DNA of 64,000 nucleotides from Herbidospora galbida (GTDB lineage Bacteria; Actinomycetota; Actinomycetes; Streptosporangiales; Streptosporangiaceae), in the NCBI RefSeq assembly GCF_005233835.1, contig NZ_SZQA01000025.1, forward strand, positions 62,001-126,000, given 5' to 3'. Shown one piece after another: positions 28,125-36,151 of the stretch. The first letter of the stretch is position 1. Each line of letters opens with the position of its first letter. The notes beneath the pieces are model-generated. The model saw only the letters and a program-made list of their open reading frames with translations, did not search any database and had not been told where the DNA came from. The translations under genes and the position numbers were made by a program.

Positions 28125-29536
28125 TGACGACGTACAAGGAGACCCGCACCGAGAGCGACTCGCTCGGCGAGATCCAGGTGCCGGCCGACCGGCTCTGGGG
28201 GGCGCAGACCCAGCGGTCGCTGATCCACTTCGACATCGGCGACGACCGGATGCCCAAGGCCGTCTACCACGCCTACGGCTACGTCAAGAAGGCCGCCGCG
28301 ATCGTCAACGCCCGCGCGGGGCGGCTGCCCCAGTGGAAGGCCGACGCCATCGTGGAGGTCGCCGACGAGGTGATCGCCGGGAGACTCGACGACGAGTTCC
28401 CCCTGTACGTCTGGCAGACCGGCTCCGGCACCCAGTCGAACATGAACGTCAACGAGGTGATCTCCAACCGGGCCATCCAGATGCTCGGGGGCAGGCTGGG
28501 CACCAAGGACCCGATCCATCCGAACGACCACGTCAACATGGGCCAGTCGTCCAACGACACCTTCGTCACCGCGATGCACCTGGCCGCCGTGGAGGCCGTC
28601 GAGGGCGGCCTGCTCCCGGCGGCCCGCCGCCTGCGCGACGCCGCCGCCGAGAAGAGCCGGCAGTGGGCCGACGTGGTCAAGATCGGCCGGACCCACCTGG
28701 AGGACGCCACCCCGCTGACGGTCGGCCAGGAGTGGTCCGGCTACGCCGCCCAGCTCGACGACGCCGCCGACCACCTGGCGGCCACCGCCAAGGGCCTCTA
28801 CCGCCTGGCCATCGGGGGCACCGCGGTCGGCACCGGCCTGAACGCGCCGCCCGGCTTCGCCGAGGAGGTCGCCGCCGAGATCGCCGAGCTGACCGGCCAC
28901 CCGTTCACGGGCGCGACCAACCCGTTCGCCGCCCAGGCGTCGTGCGACACGCTGGTCAGGGTCTCGGCCGCGATCAAGGCGCTGGCCGTGCCGCTGTTCA
29001 AGTTCGCCAACGACATGCGCTGGCTCGGCTCGGGCCCGCGCAGCGGCCTGCACGAGCTGATCCTGCCGTCGAACGAGCCGGGCTCCTCGATCATGCCGGG
29101 CAAGGTCAACCCGACCCAGGCCGAGGCCATGCTGATGGTCTGCATCCAGGTGATGGCCGACGACTCGGCGGTCTCGGCGGCGGGCGCAGAGGGCAATTTC
29201 GAGCTCAACGCCTTCCGCCCGCTGATCATCAACAACGTGCTCCACTCGGCCCGCATCCTGACCGACATGATCGACCACTTCCGCAAGTTCCTCGTCGCCG
29301 ACGCCCGCCTCGACACCGAGAGGCTGACCGAGAACGTGGAGCGCTCGATCATGATGGTGACGGCGCTGAGCCCGGTGATCGGCTACGACAGCGCGGCCAA
29401 GATCGCCCACCGGGCGCTCGACGAGGACCTGACGCTCAAGGAGGCGGCGCTGAAGTCGGGCGTCGACGAGAAGTTGTTCGACCGGGTGGTCGTCCCGGAA
29501 CGGCTGACCCGGCCCGGCACGGCCGACGGCACATGA
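28124..29536 (+). CDS. fumC: Class II fumarate hydratase
   Basis: TCA-cycle enzyme of 470 residues that hydrates fumarate to L-malate; active as a homotetramer. The family signature GSSIMPGKVNP (about 320-330), TGSGTQSNMNVNEV and GRTHLEDATPLT are all intact. Translationally coupled to the malic enzyme. A short hairpin follows the stop. Confidence 0.96.
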   Translation: MTTYKETRTESDSLGEIQVPADRLWGAQTQRSLIHFDIGDDRMPKAVYHAYGYVKKAAAIVNARAGRLPQWKADAIVEVADEVIAGRLDDEFPLYVWQTGSGTQSNMNVNEVISNRAIQMLGGRLGTKDPIHPNDHVNMGQSSNDTFVTAMHLAAVEAVEGGLLPAARRLRDAAAEKSRQWADVVKIGRTHLEDATPLTVGQEWSGYAAQLDDAADHLAATAKGLYRLAIGGTAVGTGLNAPPGFAEEVAAEIAELTGHPFTGATNPFAAQASCDTLVRVSAAIKALAVPLFKFANDMRWLGSGPRSGLHELILPSNEPGSSIMPGKVNPTQAEAMLMVCIQVMADDSAVSAAGAEGNFELNAFRPLIINNVLHSARILTDMIDHFRKFLVADARLDTERLTENVERSIMMVTALSPVIGYDSAAKIAHRALDEDLTLKEAALKSGVDEKLFDRVVVPERLTRPGTADGT

Positions 29537-29560
29537 CCGGTTTCGACCGGTACGCATTTT
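29536..29560 (+). terminator. Small hairpin after fumC
   Basis: ACCGGT-TTCG-ACCGGT, a 6-bp stem with a TTCG tetraloop, begins within the stop codon and is followed by ACGCATTTT. Probable weak intrinsic terminator at the left border of the defence island. Confidence 0.5.
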
Positions 29561-29663
29561 CTACCGGGCCTTCCTGGTCGCGGAGGCCACCCGGCTCTGG
29601 GCTCACCGCCCAGGGGCGATCTCTACCCGATCGCGTCGAACCGCAGCCGACTACGGAAGCGCT

Positions 29664-30836
29664 TCAGGATCCGGCCTCGGACAGGTAGTCATGAAGCTCC
29701 CCGGCGATCGCCCTCGCGAGACCCACGGGCACAGCATTGCCGATCTGGCGGGCGATCTGCACCTTCGTACCGACCCAGCGGTAATCGAGCGGGAAGCCCT
29801 GTAACAACGCGGCTTCCAGGTGCGTGATCGGACGGTCCGCCTTCGGGTGCAGGTAGCGCCCCTTCTCCGGCTTGTAGAACTCGGTCCGGATGGTCACGGA
29901 CGGCCGGTCCCACCACAGCCTGCCCATGACGTCCCCGGAACCGCTGCGGTGTCTGATCCAGTTCTCGGTCGAGAGTTCGTCCGGAAGCGAGTGCCGGTTG
30001 CCCCCCTCGGGGATGGCCCGGTAACGACGAAGAGAGTGGGGTGTCGGGTTACGGCCTATGTGCAGTTCGACGGTCCGGAAGCTGCCGGGCAGCTCCTTCC
30101 CGAGAAAGTCGCATCTGCGATCCGGGAGTTCGGTGGTCTCCGTCTCCGGCGGTGTCGTGCTGAAAACAACGCTTGAGGGCAACCATGACTCCATCGGAGC
30201 GAAAAGCGTGCCATCATCGCCCTTTTTGTCGGGCTTTCGATGCGTCGCCGCAGGGTGTCCCAGAGGCATGCGAGACGGATGGGAAGCGATCACATCCCGG
30301 TGCGTGGCCAGGACGATCACGCGTCTGCGGGTCTGGGGAACCCCGTAGTCGGCGGCGTTGAGCAGTTTGGTCCGCAGAACGTAGTCGCGCAGCTCGCCCT
30401 CGCGGGTCGAGGCGTCGAGGAGCTCGAACTCCCGCGACTTGAGGAACCGATCGACATTCTCAATGACGAACACCTTGGGCTGCAACGCGCGGACGACCCG
30501 CACGTATTCGGTCCACAGTTTGTTGCGCGGATCGTTGGGATCTTCCTTGCCCAGGCCGGAGAACCCCTGGCAGGGCGGGCCGCCGAGAATCACCTCCACC
30601 TCGGATCCGAGGCCGGCGGGATCCCACTCGGCGATGTCTCCCGCGTAGACGTGGTCGGATCCGCCGGCCTCCGCGGCGAAGTTCGCCGCATACGTGGAAG
30701 CGGCTGCGACGTCCAGTTCGACTGCCCCGACCGTTCGGAAATGCCCCCTCTCGAGTGAATGAAAGCCCTGGGTCAGTCCGCCACACCCCGCGAAGAGGTC
30801 AACGATGCGTATGGGGTTGGTGGAAGTGGCGGTCAT
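29664..30836 (-). CDS. DNA (cytosine-5) methyltransferase, catalytically intact
   Basis: Methyltransferase of 390 residues that would add a methyl group to C5 of cytosine in a specific site. Motif I is DLFAGCGG (13-20), motif IV GGPPCQGFSG with catalytic Cys89, motif VI ENV (126-128), motif VIII GVPQTRRRV, and motifs IX/X LLQGFP and QIGNAVP. The target-recognition region lies between VIII and IX. Start at ATG 30836, 10 bp after the stop of the second methyltransferase. It is the last gene of the leftward operon and probably marks self DNA. The recognition site cannot be read from sequence. Confidence 0.93.
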   Translation of the reverse strand: MTATSTNPIRIVDLFAGCGGLTQGFHSLERGHFRTVGAVELDVAAASTYAANFAAEAGGSDHVYAGDIAEWDPAGLGSEVEVILGGPPCQGFSGLGKEDPNDPRNKLWTEYVRVVRALQPKVFVIENVDRFLKSREFELLDASTREGELRDYVLRTKLLNAADYGVPQTRRRVIVLATHRDVIASHPSRMPLGHPAATHRKPDKKGDDGTLFAPMESWLPSSVVFSTTPPETETTELPDRRCDFLGKELPGSFRTVELHIGRNPTPHSLRRYRAIPEGGNRHSLPDELSTENWIRHRSGSGDVMGRLWWDRPSVTIRTEFYKPEKGRYLHPKADRPITHLEAALLQGFPLDYRWVGTKVQIARQIGNAVPVGLARAIAGELHDYLSEAGS

Positions 30837-30846
30837 GGGCGTCACC

Positions 30847-31824
30847 TTATCGAGAGCCGGGCGCCAGTGCCTTCGCGATCTGGTGACCAACGGCCTCCGC
30901 CAGTGGGGGCGGGACGGCTTGGGCGACCTGCTTGTAGCGGGCGGTCTTCTTTCCCGTCACGATCCAGTCGGCGGGGAACCCCTGCAGGGTCATCACCTGA
31001 CCGACCGTCAATTTGGGCACGCCATCCCGGCCGAGCCCGGGATCCAGCACGAAATCCCGGTCGGGCACGTCGTCGCCGAGGCTGTGGGCGTTCACGGCCA
31101 GTTCCATCCACTGGCGTTTGGTGCGGGTCGGGCCGAGATCCGCGCCACCGTGCTTCTTCGAGCCGCCCACGATCGTGGGGGCGACCCGATTGGCGAGAGC
31201 GGCCCAGGCATCCACGTCGCGCCAGCCGTTCGCGGCCATCGAGTCGCGCAGGACCTCCCCCACCGTCGCGGCGACGGAGGCGGTGGGTTCGGGCCATGAA
31301 AAGTGATCGAAGTCATCGGCCCGCATCGCGACCAACAGACAGCTTCGCCGGGTTTGGGGCACACCGTAGTCCTGCGCGTCCAGAACCTTCCACTGCCAGG
31401 AGTACTCGAGGTGTTTGAGCTCGGCTTCGACGTCCGCGCGGACGTTGACGAACTTGGGCGCCAATAAGGACGGGGTGGTCTCCAAGAGGATCGCCCGGGG
31501 CTGCAGCTCGATCGCTAGACAGATCGCGGCGACCAGCAGATCCCGTTCATCCCGTGGGCCGTCCTGCTTACCGGCGATGGAATAGGGCGTGGACGGCAGG
31601 CCGCCGGACAGAAGATCAACGGTGCGGAGCCCGAAGTCGGCTCCCACGAACTCCTTGAAGTCGATCTCCAGCACGTCCCACTCCGGGCGGTTCGCCCGGA
31701 GGGTCCGGCACGCGTGTGGATCATTGTCGATGGCGATGACTGGGTCGAACCCGGCCCTTTCCAGTCCGAGCGCCTGTCCTCCGACGCCGGCGCCCATCTC
31801 GAGTCCAGTGAATCGCCGTTCCAT
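30847..31824 (-). CDS. DNA (cytosine-5) methyltransferase homologue lacking the catalytic Cys
   Basis: Protein of 325 residues with the C5-methyltransferase fold: motif I GLEMGAGVGG, motif VIII GVPQTRRS, motif IX/X LQGFPADW and QAVPPPLAEAVG. Motif IV reads GGLPSTPYS, so the catalytic Pro-Cys is Pro77-Ser78 (codon TCC). Motif VI keeps Glu115 but reads ETT instead of ENV. Methyl transfer by the usual mechanism is therefore unlikely. It may bind SAM and DNA as a partner or specificity subunit of the active enzyme encoded just downstream. The ATG at 31824 follows GGAAGG; the upstream extension lies inside the neighbouring gene region. Confidence 0.85.
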   Translation of the reverse strand: MERRFTGLEMGAGVGGQALGLERAGFDPVIAIDNDPHACRTLRANRPEWDVLEIDFKEFVGADFGLRTVDLLSGGLPSTPYSIAGKQDGPRDERDLLVAAICLAIELQPRAILLETTPSLLAPKFVNVRADVEAELKHLEYSWQWKVLDAQDYGVPQTRRSCLLVAMRADDFDHFSWPEPTASVAATVGEVLRDSMAANGWRDVDAWAALANRVAPTIVGGSKKHGGADLGPTRTKRQWMELAVNAHSLGDDVPDRDFVLDPGLGRDGVPKLTVGQVMTLQGFPADWIVTGKKTARYKQVAQAVPPPLAEAVGHQIAKALAPGSR

Positions 31825-31855
31825 GGGTGAACCCCTTCCGCGGTACCGTCCCGAA

Positions 31856-32683
31856 CTAGTCGGGGGTTTCCCTTCCGGCCGGAATTTCCGTGTAGAGCTG
31901 CTTGAACAGGGTCGACAGGACGTCCACCGAAGCCGGCCTCGCCCGTCCGTCGGCGGGGCCGGACGGGAGCGTGTCGTAGGGAACCAACTCTCCCGCCAGT
32001 TCCTCGATCCAATCGCGGTAGGCGTCACCGTCTCGTGCGGCATCAGGCGCGAGGGCTTCGTAGGACAGTGTTCCGCCCGCGGTGTTCACGGCCCCGGCCA
32101 ACGCGTTCACCTGACGCCCGGTTCGGATCACGTTCGTGGCGAGCAATCTTATGATCGCCTGGGCGGTGGGTCGGTGCAGGATCATTTCGAGCCGCAACAC
32201 CGTGTTCATGACATCTTGGTTCGCGCAGGCCACCGCGACCGGGCCGTAGTCGGGTCCGTCGCGGAACAGCTCGGCCGCCCACCACAGGCGGGCGAAGGCC
32301 TGCGAGTAGAAGGGACCCGAGAACCTGGTTCGGGAAACCGTCGGCGGATTGCCTCGGCTCATGTGGCGCCAGTAGACGTACTCGGGCGCCAACCCGATCG
32401 CCAGATAGTTCCAGAGACCGGGATCGGAGGCCTCACGCCGAGTCAGTCGAAGGGTGGCGTGCAGCACCGGCGCCAGCCAGGCGTCGGCCGACGTCCGCTC
32501 GGCCGGCGTATGGCGCTTCATGGCCTCATCGAAGAGTTGGCGTACGGGCTCGGCCTCCCGTTGGGTCGTCTCCGAGATCTTGTCGATCGCGGCGCGGGGC
32601 AGCGGCTCGCTGTTCTCCAGCACACCCGTGGTGAGGAACTTCGCGGCGGCCGCGTCCGGCAGCGATCCCAGTGTGGCGTTCAC
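31856..32683 (-). CDS. Uncharacterised defence-operon protein (DUF6339-like)
   Basis: Protein of 275 residues, mostly helical, with no membrane segment and no nuclease motif that I can see. The stretch LWNYLAIGLAPEYVYWRH followed by FARLWWAAELFRDG is reminiscent of DUF6339 proteins, which have no known function. Its ATG overlaps the preceding stop (ATGA). Its position in a restriction-modification operon suggests a structural or recognition subunit, which is inference. Confidence 0.6.
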   Translation of the reverse strand: MNATLGSLPDAAAAKFLTTGVLENSEPLPRAAIDKISETTQREAEPVRQLFDEAMKRHTPAERTSADAWLAPVLHATLRLTRREASDPGLWNYLAIGLAPEYVYWRHMSRGNPPTVSRTRFSGPFYSQAFARLWWAAELFRDGPDYGPVAVACANQDVMNTVLRLEMILHRPTAQAIIRLLATNVIRTGRQVNALAGAVNTAGGTLSYEALAPDAARDGDAYRDWIEELAGELVPYDTLPSGPADGRARPASVDVLSTLFKQLYTEIPAGRETPD

Positions 32684-33612
32684 TCGTCCTCCGGTCCGAC
32701 CTTACGCAGGGAGCGGATGAAGCCGCCCAGGCTCCGTGGCATGCGCGCCTGCTTCGCCGCGGCATGGAGCACGCGGGCCTGGATGGCTCCGGTGCCACCG
32801 TTGACGATCTCATGCAGCGCGTCATCCGGAGAGTAGTCGGGGAAGATGTCGGGCAACATCCGGCGGAGCACCTGTCCCCGCCATCCTTCGGGCCAATCAT
32901 GGCCTTCGACGTGGTAGACCGCCTCGTTGAAGAGGGTGCTCCACAGATCGACGGCGATCTGCGCCGCCAGCGCCTCGCGCGTCGCGCGGTCGGCGGCAGT
33001 GGGGCTCTCCAGCACGGCGCGCAGGCCATCGAAGCCACTGTTGAGGACCAGCGTGGCCGTCTCGTCGGTAGTCGTGACGGTCCACGGGTCGGTCTTGCAC
33101 CACGAGAACCGGGAGTCTTCGGCGAAGTTGGCCCACTGGGTGTCGATGGACTCCCGATGGGCCGTCGTTCCCGGTCGCAGATCCACCGTCCAGGGCCGAT
33201 TGACGGTCGCGATCACTCTGCCGGGCACGCCGTCGACCGTCGCGACGAGCTGTCCGGAGACCTGTACGCGGCCGACATGATCATCTCGATGGATTTCCAC
33301 CTCCCCGGTCCACTCACCGGGCTGGCCCATCATGAGCTTGACCGCCGAGTGAGCGTTCGTACGGCGCTCGGACGCTGTCGCGAGGAACGAGAGACTCAAC
33401 CAGGGCCCCGCGTCCAACTCGTATCGCTGGGCCCGGACCTGCACCCCCAACCGGATGACCTCCCAGTCATCGCGCTCCAACGGACGCGGGACGACCGTGC
33501 GATCCTGTTCGGAGATCACCGAGTAGGGGAGCTGCACGTCGTCGAGACGCGCTTCCCGGATGGTCATCGTGACCTCGCCGGTCAACACCGGGTAGGGCAT
33601 GATCCGCTTCAT
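32680..33612 (-). CDS. Uncharacterised defence-operon protein, 310 residues
   Basis: Not recognised. The N-terminal 200 residues look beta-rich (alternating strands such as YELDAGPWLSLSFLA and VQVSGQLVATVDG). The C-terminal 110 residues are helical and basic (FIRSLRKV near the end). The single Cys and scattered acidic residues give no clear active site. It overlaps both neighbours by 4 bp (ATGA), so it is made in step with the XRE-GHKL ATPase and the DUF6339-like protein, and the three may form a complex. Confidence 0.55.
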   Translation of the reverse strand: MKRIMPYPVLTGEVTMTIREARLDDVQLPYSVISEQDRTVVPRPLERDDWEVIRLGVQVRAQRYELDAGPWLSLSFLATASERRTNAHSAVKLMMGQPGEWTGEVEIHRDDHVGRVQVSGQLVATVDGVPGRVIATVNRPWTVDLRPGTTAHRESIDTQWANFAEDSRFSWCKTDPWTVTTTDETATLVLNSGFDGLRAVLESPTAADRATREALAAQIAVDLWSTLFNEAVYHVEGHDWPEGWRGQVLRRMLPDIFPDYSPDDALHEIVNGGTGAIQARVLHAAAKQARMPRSLGGFIRSLRKVGPEDE

Positions 33613-35717
33613 CGGCCGCCCTCCTTGGCCCTGATGAGATCCACTTCGACGATCGTCATGCGACCGGCCACCGGATGGCTCGCCACATCACTCACGCCGG
33701 TGAACACGGCGGAGCGCTCGCGGGGCGCACAGCTCAGGATGTCGCCGTTGACATCGCAGTTCGACTCGGCGACCAACTCGGCCCATCGGCCCTCGGGTTT
33801 GGGGCCGGAACGCGTGGCGAATCGCAGCACTGGCCGGAGCACCCAGGGGTCGTCTCGTTCCGGCAACTTGATCTCGACCCTGATCCGCCACGCGCCGGTC
33901 TCATCGACGTCTCCGGTCGCGCTCTTGACCGTCGGGTAGCCACGTGTGCGGGCAGGGGGCGTGGGTTCCAAATCGACGATGTCGCGCAAGATGGTGGGGG
34001 TCCCCCCGGACTCAACGCTCTCGGCCGGTTTCACCGTTGCCCGGACCAGGGCGAACGCGGTCTGCCGAAACTCCCGCAGCCGCGTCGCCGCGCCCCGGGC
34101 ATAGGTGGCGACCAGGTCTTCCGTGGCCTTCCAGTCGTTGTGCTCTGGCGGTTCCGCGGCGCGGAGGAACGCCTCGGCCGACGTGTCGGCCGGCAGCTTC
34201 CTGTCACCGACGATCCCGGCCAACAGAACGGCCTGGAACGGCGTCGAACCGAGGGAGAGCGCCGTGACGGGCCGATTCACCACGGTCATTCGGGTGCCGC
34301 GCATGCCGACCAGGCGATTGGGCTTCGGATCGCCCTCGACCGCCGGTGTGACCAGGAGTACGGCGGTGTGCTCCACCGGAGCCTGGCCCTTTTCCGACTT
34401 CCGGGGCGGCACGGTCAAGGGAACAGCCAGTTCGACGACGTCATCGGACTTGGTGAGCCGGGAGACCGTCGTCCCGTCGAGGAACGCCCGGATAGCCCGC
34501 GCCCTCCCCGGTTCGTATCGATAGGGGTCGACCCGCTCTTCGGCCACCACGACCTGCCCGTCGCACAACGCTTCGACCGACGCTTCGAGCATCGGCGGCT
34601 TGCCGTCGCCGGCGACCATGGAGGCCCAGAAGTTCGTCGCCAGGCCCCGGACGAGCGCGCCGTGCATTTCTTCAAGCGAGTTCGCTTCGCCCGATGGGTC
34701 GTGGGCGCCGACGATGAGGAAGCTCGTTCCCGGGTCGCCGCTGGCTCGGCGGAGGTAGAGCTCGTCGAGGGCGCGTTCGCCCGCCCACCACGAACGCGCC
34801 GCGGTCTCCCGGCTCGGATCGCGGTTGCCCAGCCAGGCGGGACCGGCGTACTGCGCACCGTTGAGCTGGTGCCACGGCAGATCGATGCGACCGATCACCC
34901 GGCGCTCCCGCAGCCCTTCGTGAGGCTCGGAAAGGGTGCTGTTCACGATGACGAGGCCGAAGCGGCTGGCCCCCCAGATCGTCGCCTTGCCCAAGCCGAA
35001 CGAGCCGCCGGCCGTTCCGAGTTTGTGGCTGTCGAGCTGGCGACGCACGACTGCGGCGAACCGCCCGTCGTCGTAATCGTCTCCCGTCAGGCCATTCGCG
35101 TTGTAGTCGTCGATCCGCAGGAGCAACAACTTGCCGGTTTCCTGGAGCTCCCGCAGACCTTCGGCCAGTTTCCGGCCGACCTTCTGCTTGCCGACCTTCT
35201 CATTGGGATCGCTCGCCGCCTCGATGTGCGGGGCGAGTTCGTCCCACCGGATCGCCTCCTGAAGGCGGCGAAGACGCTCGCCGCTGATCTCGTGCAGGAT
35301 GAACCGCACCCGGACCGGACGCGTCGGATCGTGGCATTCGTCCAAGCTATTCTGGGTCGCCTCGCGCGCGGTGATCTCCAGAGAGGAGTCGAACGCGAAG
35401 GCGGCGGCGTTCCCCAGTTCCCTCCCGCCGTCGCGGTGGGCCTCGCGGTGATGCCAGGCGATGTAGCCGCTGGACTCGGGCGTCTCATCCCTGGTTGCCG
35501 AGGCTCCGGCGGCCAGGTTGAGGAACTCTTCGATCGCCTGGATCTTGTCGACCCGGGGGGTCGCCCTCCCGGTGATCCAGGCCGACACCGCCGCCCTGGT
35601 CACATCCAGGGCGGCGGCGAGCTCCGACTGGCTCACGCCCTTGCGGCGCAACTGCCTGCCGAGCCAGGGACCGAAGGCTTCGGGGTCCGGGGGGAGGTGG
35701 TCACCGTCCAACGTCAT
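33609..35717 (-). CDS. XRE helix-turn-helix fused to GHKL (MORC/MutL/Hsp90-type) ATPase
   Basis: Protein of 702 residues. Residues 17-68 form an XRE-type helix-turn-helix (KGVSQSELAAALDVTRAAVS). A GHKL ATP-binding domain follows: N-box REATQNSLDE (118-127), G1 box IDDYNANGLTG (202-212) and G2 box GGSFGLGKATIW (237-248). The rest is a transducer-like and unknown region with GMRGTRMTVVNRP. GHKL proteins clamp or remodel DNA on ATP binding, and MutL/MORC relatives occur in restriction-modification operons. The HTH could make it its own regulator or guide it to DNA. The ATG at 35717 has CGGAG upstream; first gene of the leftward operon, with an inverted repeat 34 bp before it. Confidence 0.8.
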   Translation of the reverse strand: MTLDGDHLPPDPEAFGPWLGRQLRRKGVSQSELAAALDVTRAAVSAWITGRATPRVDKIQAIEEFLNLAAGASATRDETPESSGYIAWHHREAHRDGGRELGNAAAFAFDSSLEITAREATQNSLDECHDPTRPVRVRFILHEISGERLRRLQEAIRWDELAPHIEAASDPNEKVGKQKVGRKLAEGLRELQETGKLLLLRIDDYNANGLTGDDYDDGRFAAVVRRQLDSHKLGTAGGSFGLGKATIWGASRFGLVIVNSTLSEPHEGLRERRVIGRIDLPWHQLNGAQYAGPAWLGNRDPSRETAARSWWAGERALDELYLRRASGDPGTSFLIVGAHDPSGEANSLEEMHGALVRGLATNFWASMVAGDGKPPMLEASVEALCDGQVVVAEERVDPYRYEPGRARAIRAFLDGTTVSRLTKSDDVVELAVPLTVPPRKSEKGQAPVEHTAVLLVTPAVEGDPKPNRLVGMRGTRMTVVNRPVTALSLGSTPFQAVLLAGIVGDRKLPADTSAEAFLRAAEPPEHNDWKATEDLVATYARGAATRLREFRQTAFALVRATVKPAESVESGGTPTILRDIVDLEPTPPARTRGYPTVKSATGDVDETGAWRIRVEIKLPERDDPWVLRPVLRFATRSGPKPEGRWAELVAESNCDVNGDILSCAPRERSAVFTGVSDVASHPVAGRMTIVEVDLIRAKEGGR

Positions 35718-36151
35718 CGGCGGGTCGCTCCGTGGGTCTGATCGAGCACTGTTTGACAGCCAGGCTAGCGTCAAACGAAAGTTGACACCACCCGGCGGAG
35801 CTTGTCCTATGAGGCGAGCGCATCACCAGCCTCGAAAGGCTGATAGATGTACGCATAATGCATTTTTGTGCCACAAGTCCTATTTTCGTCCCTCTTGCGC
35901 GAAGCATCAGGCTTATGCAAGCATCAACGCACTCGCCAAAGCGGGTCGACGCACAATGACTTTCCCAGGGGTGGGGTTTACCCAAACCCGTTCACTCCAC
36001 CGGACCGCACTACTGGTATAGAGCCCCCTTTGGGGTGCCCGGGCAAGGGCTGCGAACACGCGCCACCGGGGTCACCTTCGGCATTCCCAAATCGGCCCCA
36101 TACCCGCGCCCCACCTTTCCAATTGGCTTTTCCATTGCGGGAGATAGTGCC
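35718..36151. other. Divergent promoter region of the defence operons
   Basis: This 434-bp gap separates the two main defence operons and is visibly more AT-rich than the genome. It holds the inverted repeat at 35751-35776, a further GTTGACA at 35781, and a small GGGTTT/AAACCC hairpin (35974-35989). A TGGTATAGAG at about 36013 may be a -10 for the rightward operon. No convincing gene is present. Confidence 0.6.
35751..35776 (-). promoter_or_regulatory. Inverted repeat upstream of the XRE-GHKL gene
   Basis: Perfect arms GTTTGAC and GTCAAAC are separated by 12 bp that contain a second small dyad (AGCC-A-GGCT). It sits 34-59 bp before the start codon and overlaps a possible -35 (TTGACG on the minus strand). 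It is a plausible operator for the HTH domain of the downstream protein. Confidence 0.5.

Noticed and set aside
31824-32043. N-terminal extension of the second methyltransferase
   Set aside because: The extra 73 residues overlap the neighbouring gene and precede the normal motif I start; MERRFTGLEMG fits the family N-terminus.
35820-36020. Possible small genes or an RNA gene in the defence intergenic region
   Set aside because: Openings are short, without ribosome sites or codon bias; no tRNA-like fold was found by eye.
36035-36151. ATG at 36035 as start of the sacsin-helicase gene
   Set aside because: The added 39 residues look non-coding and lack a ribosome site; GTG 36152 has GGGAGA at good spacing.
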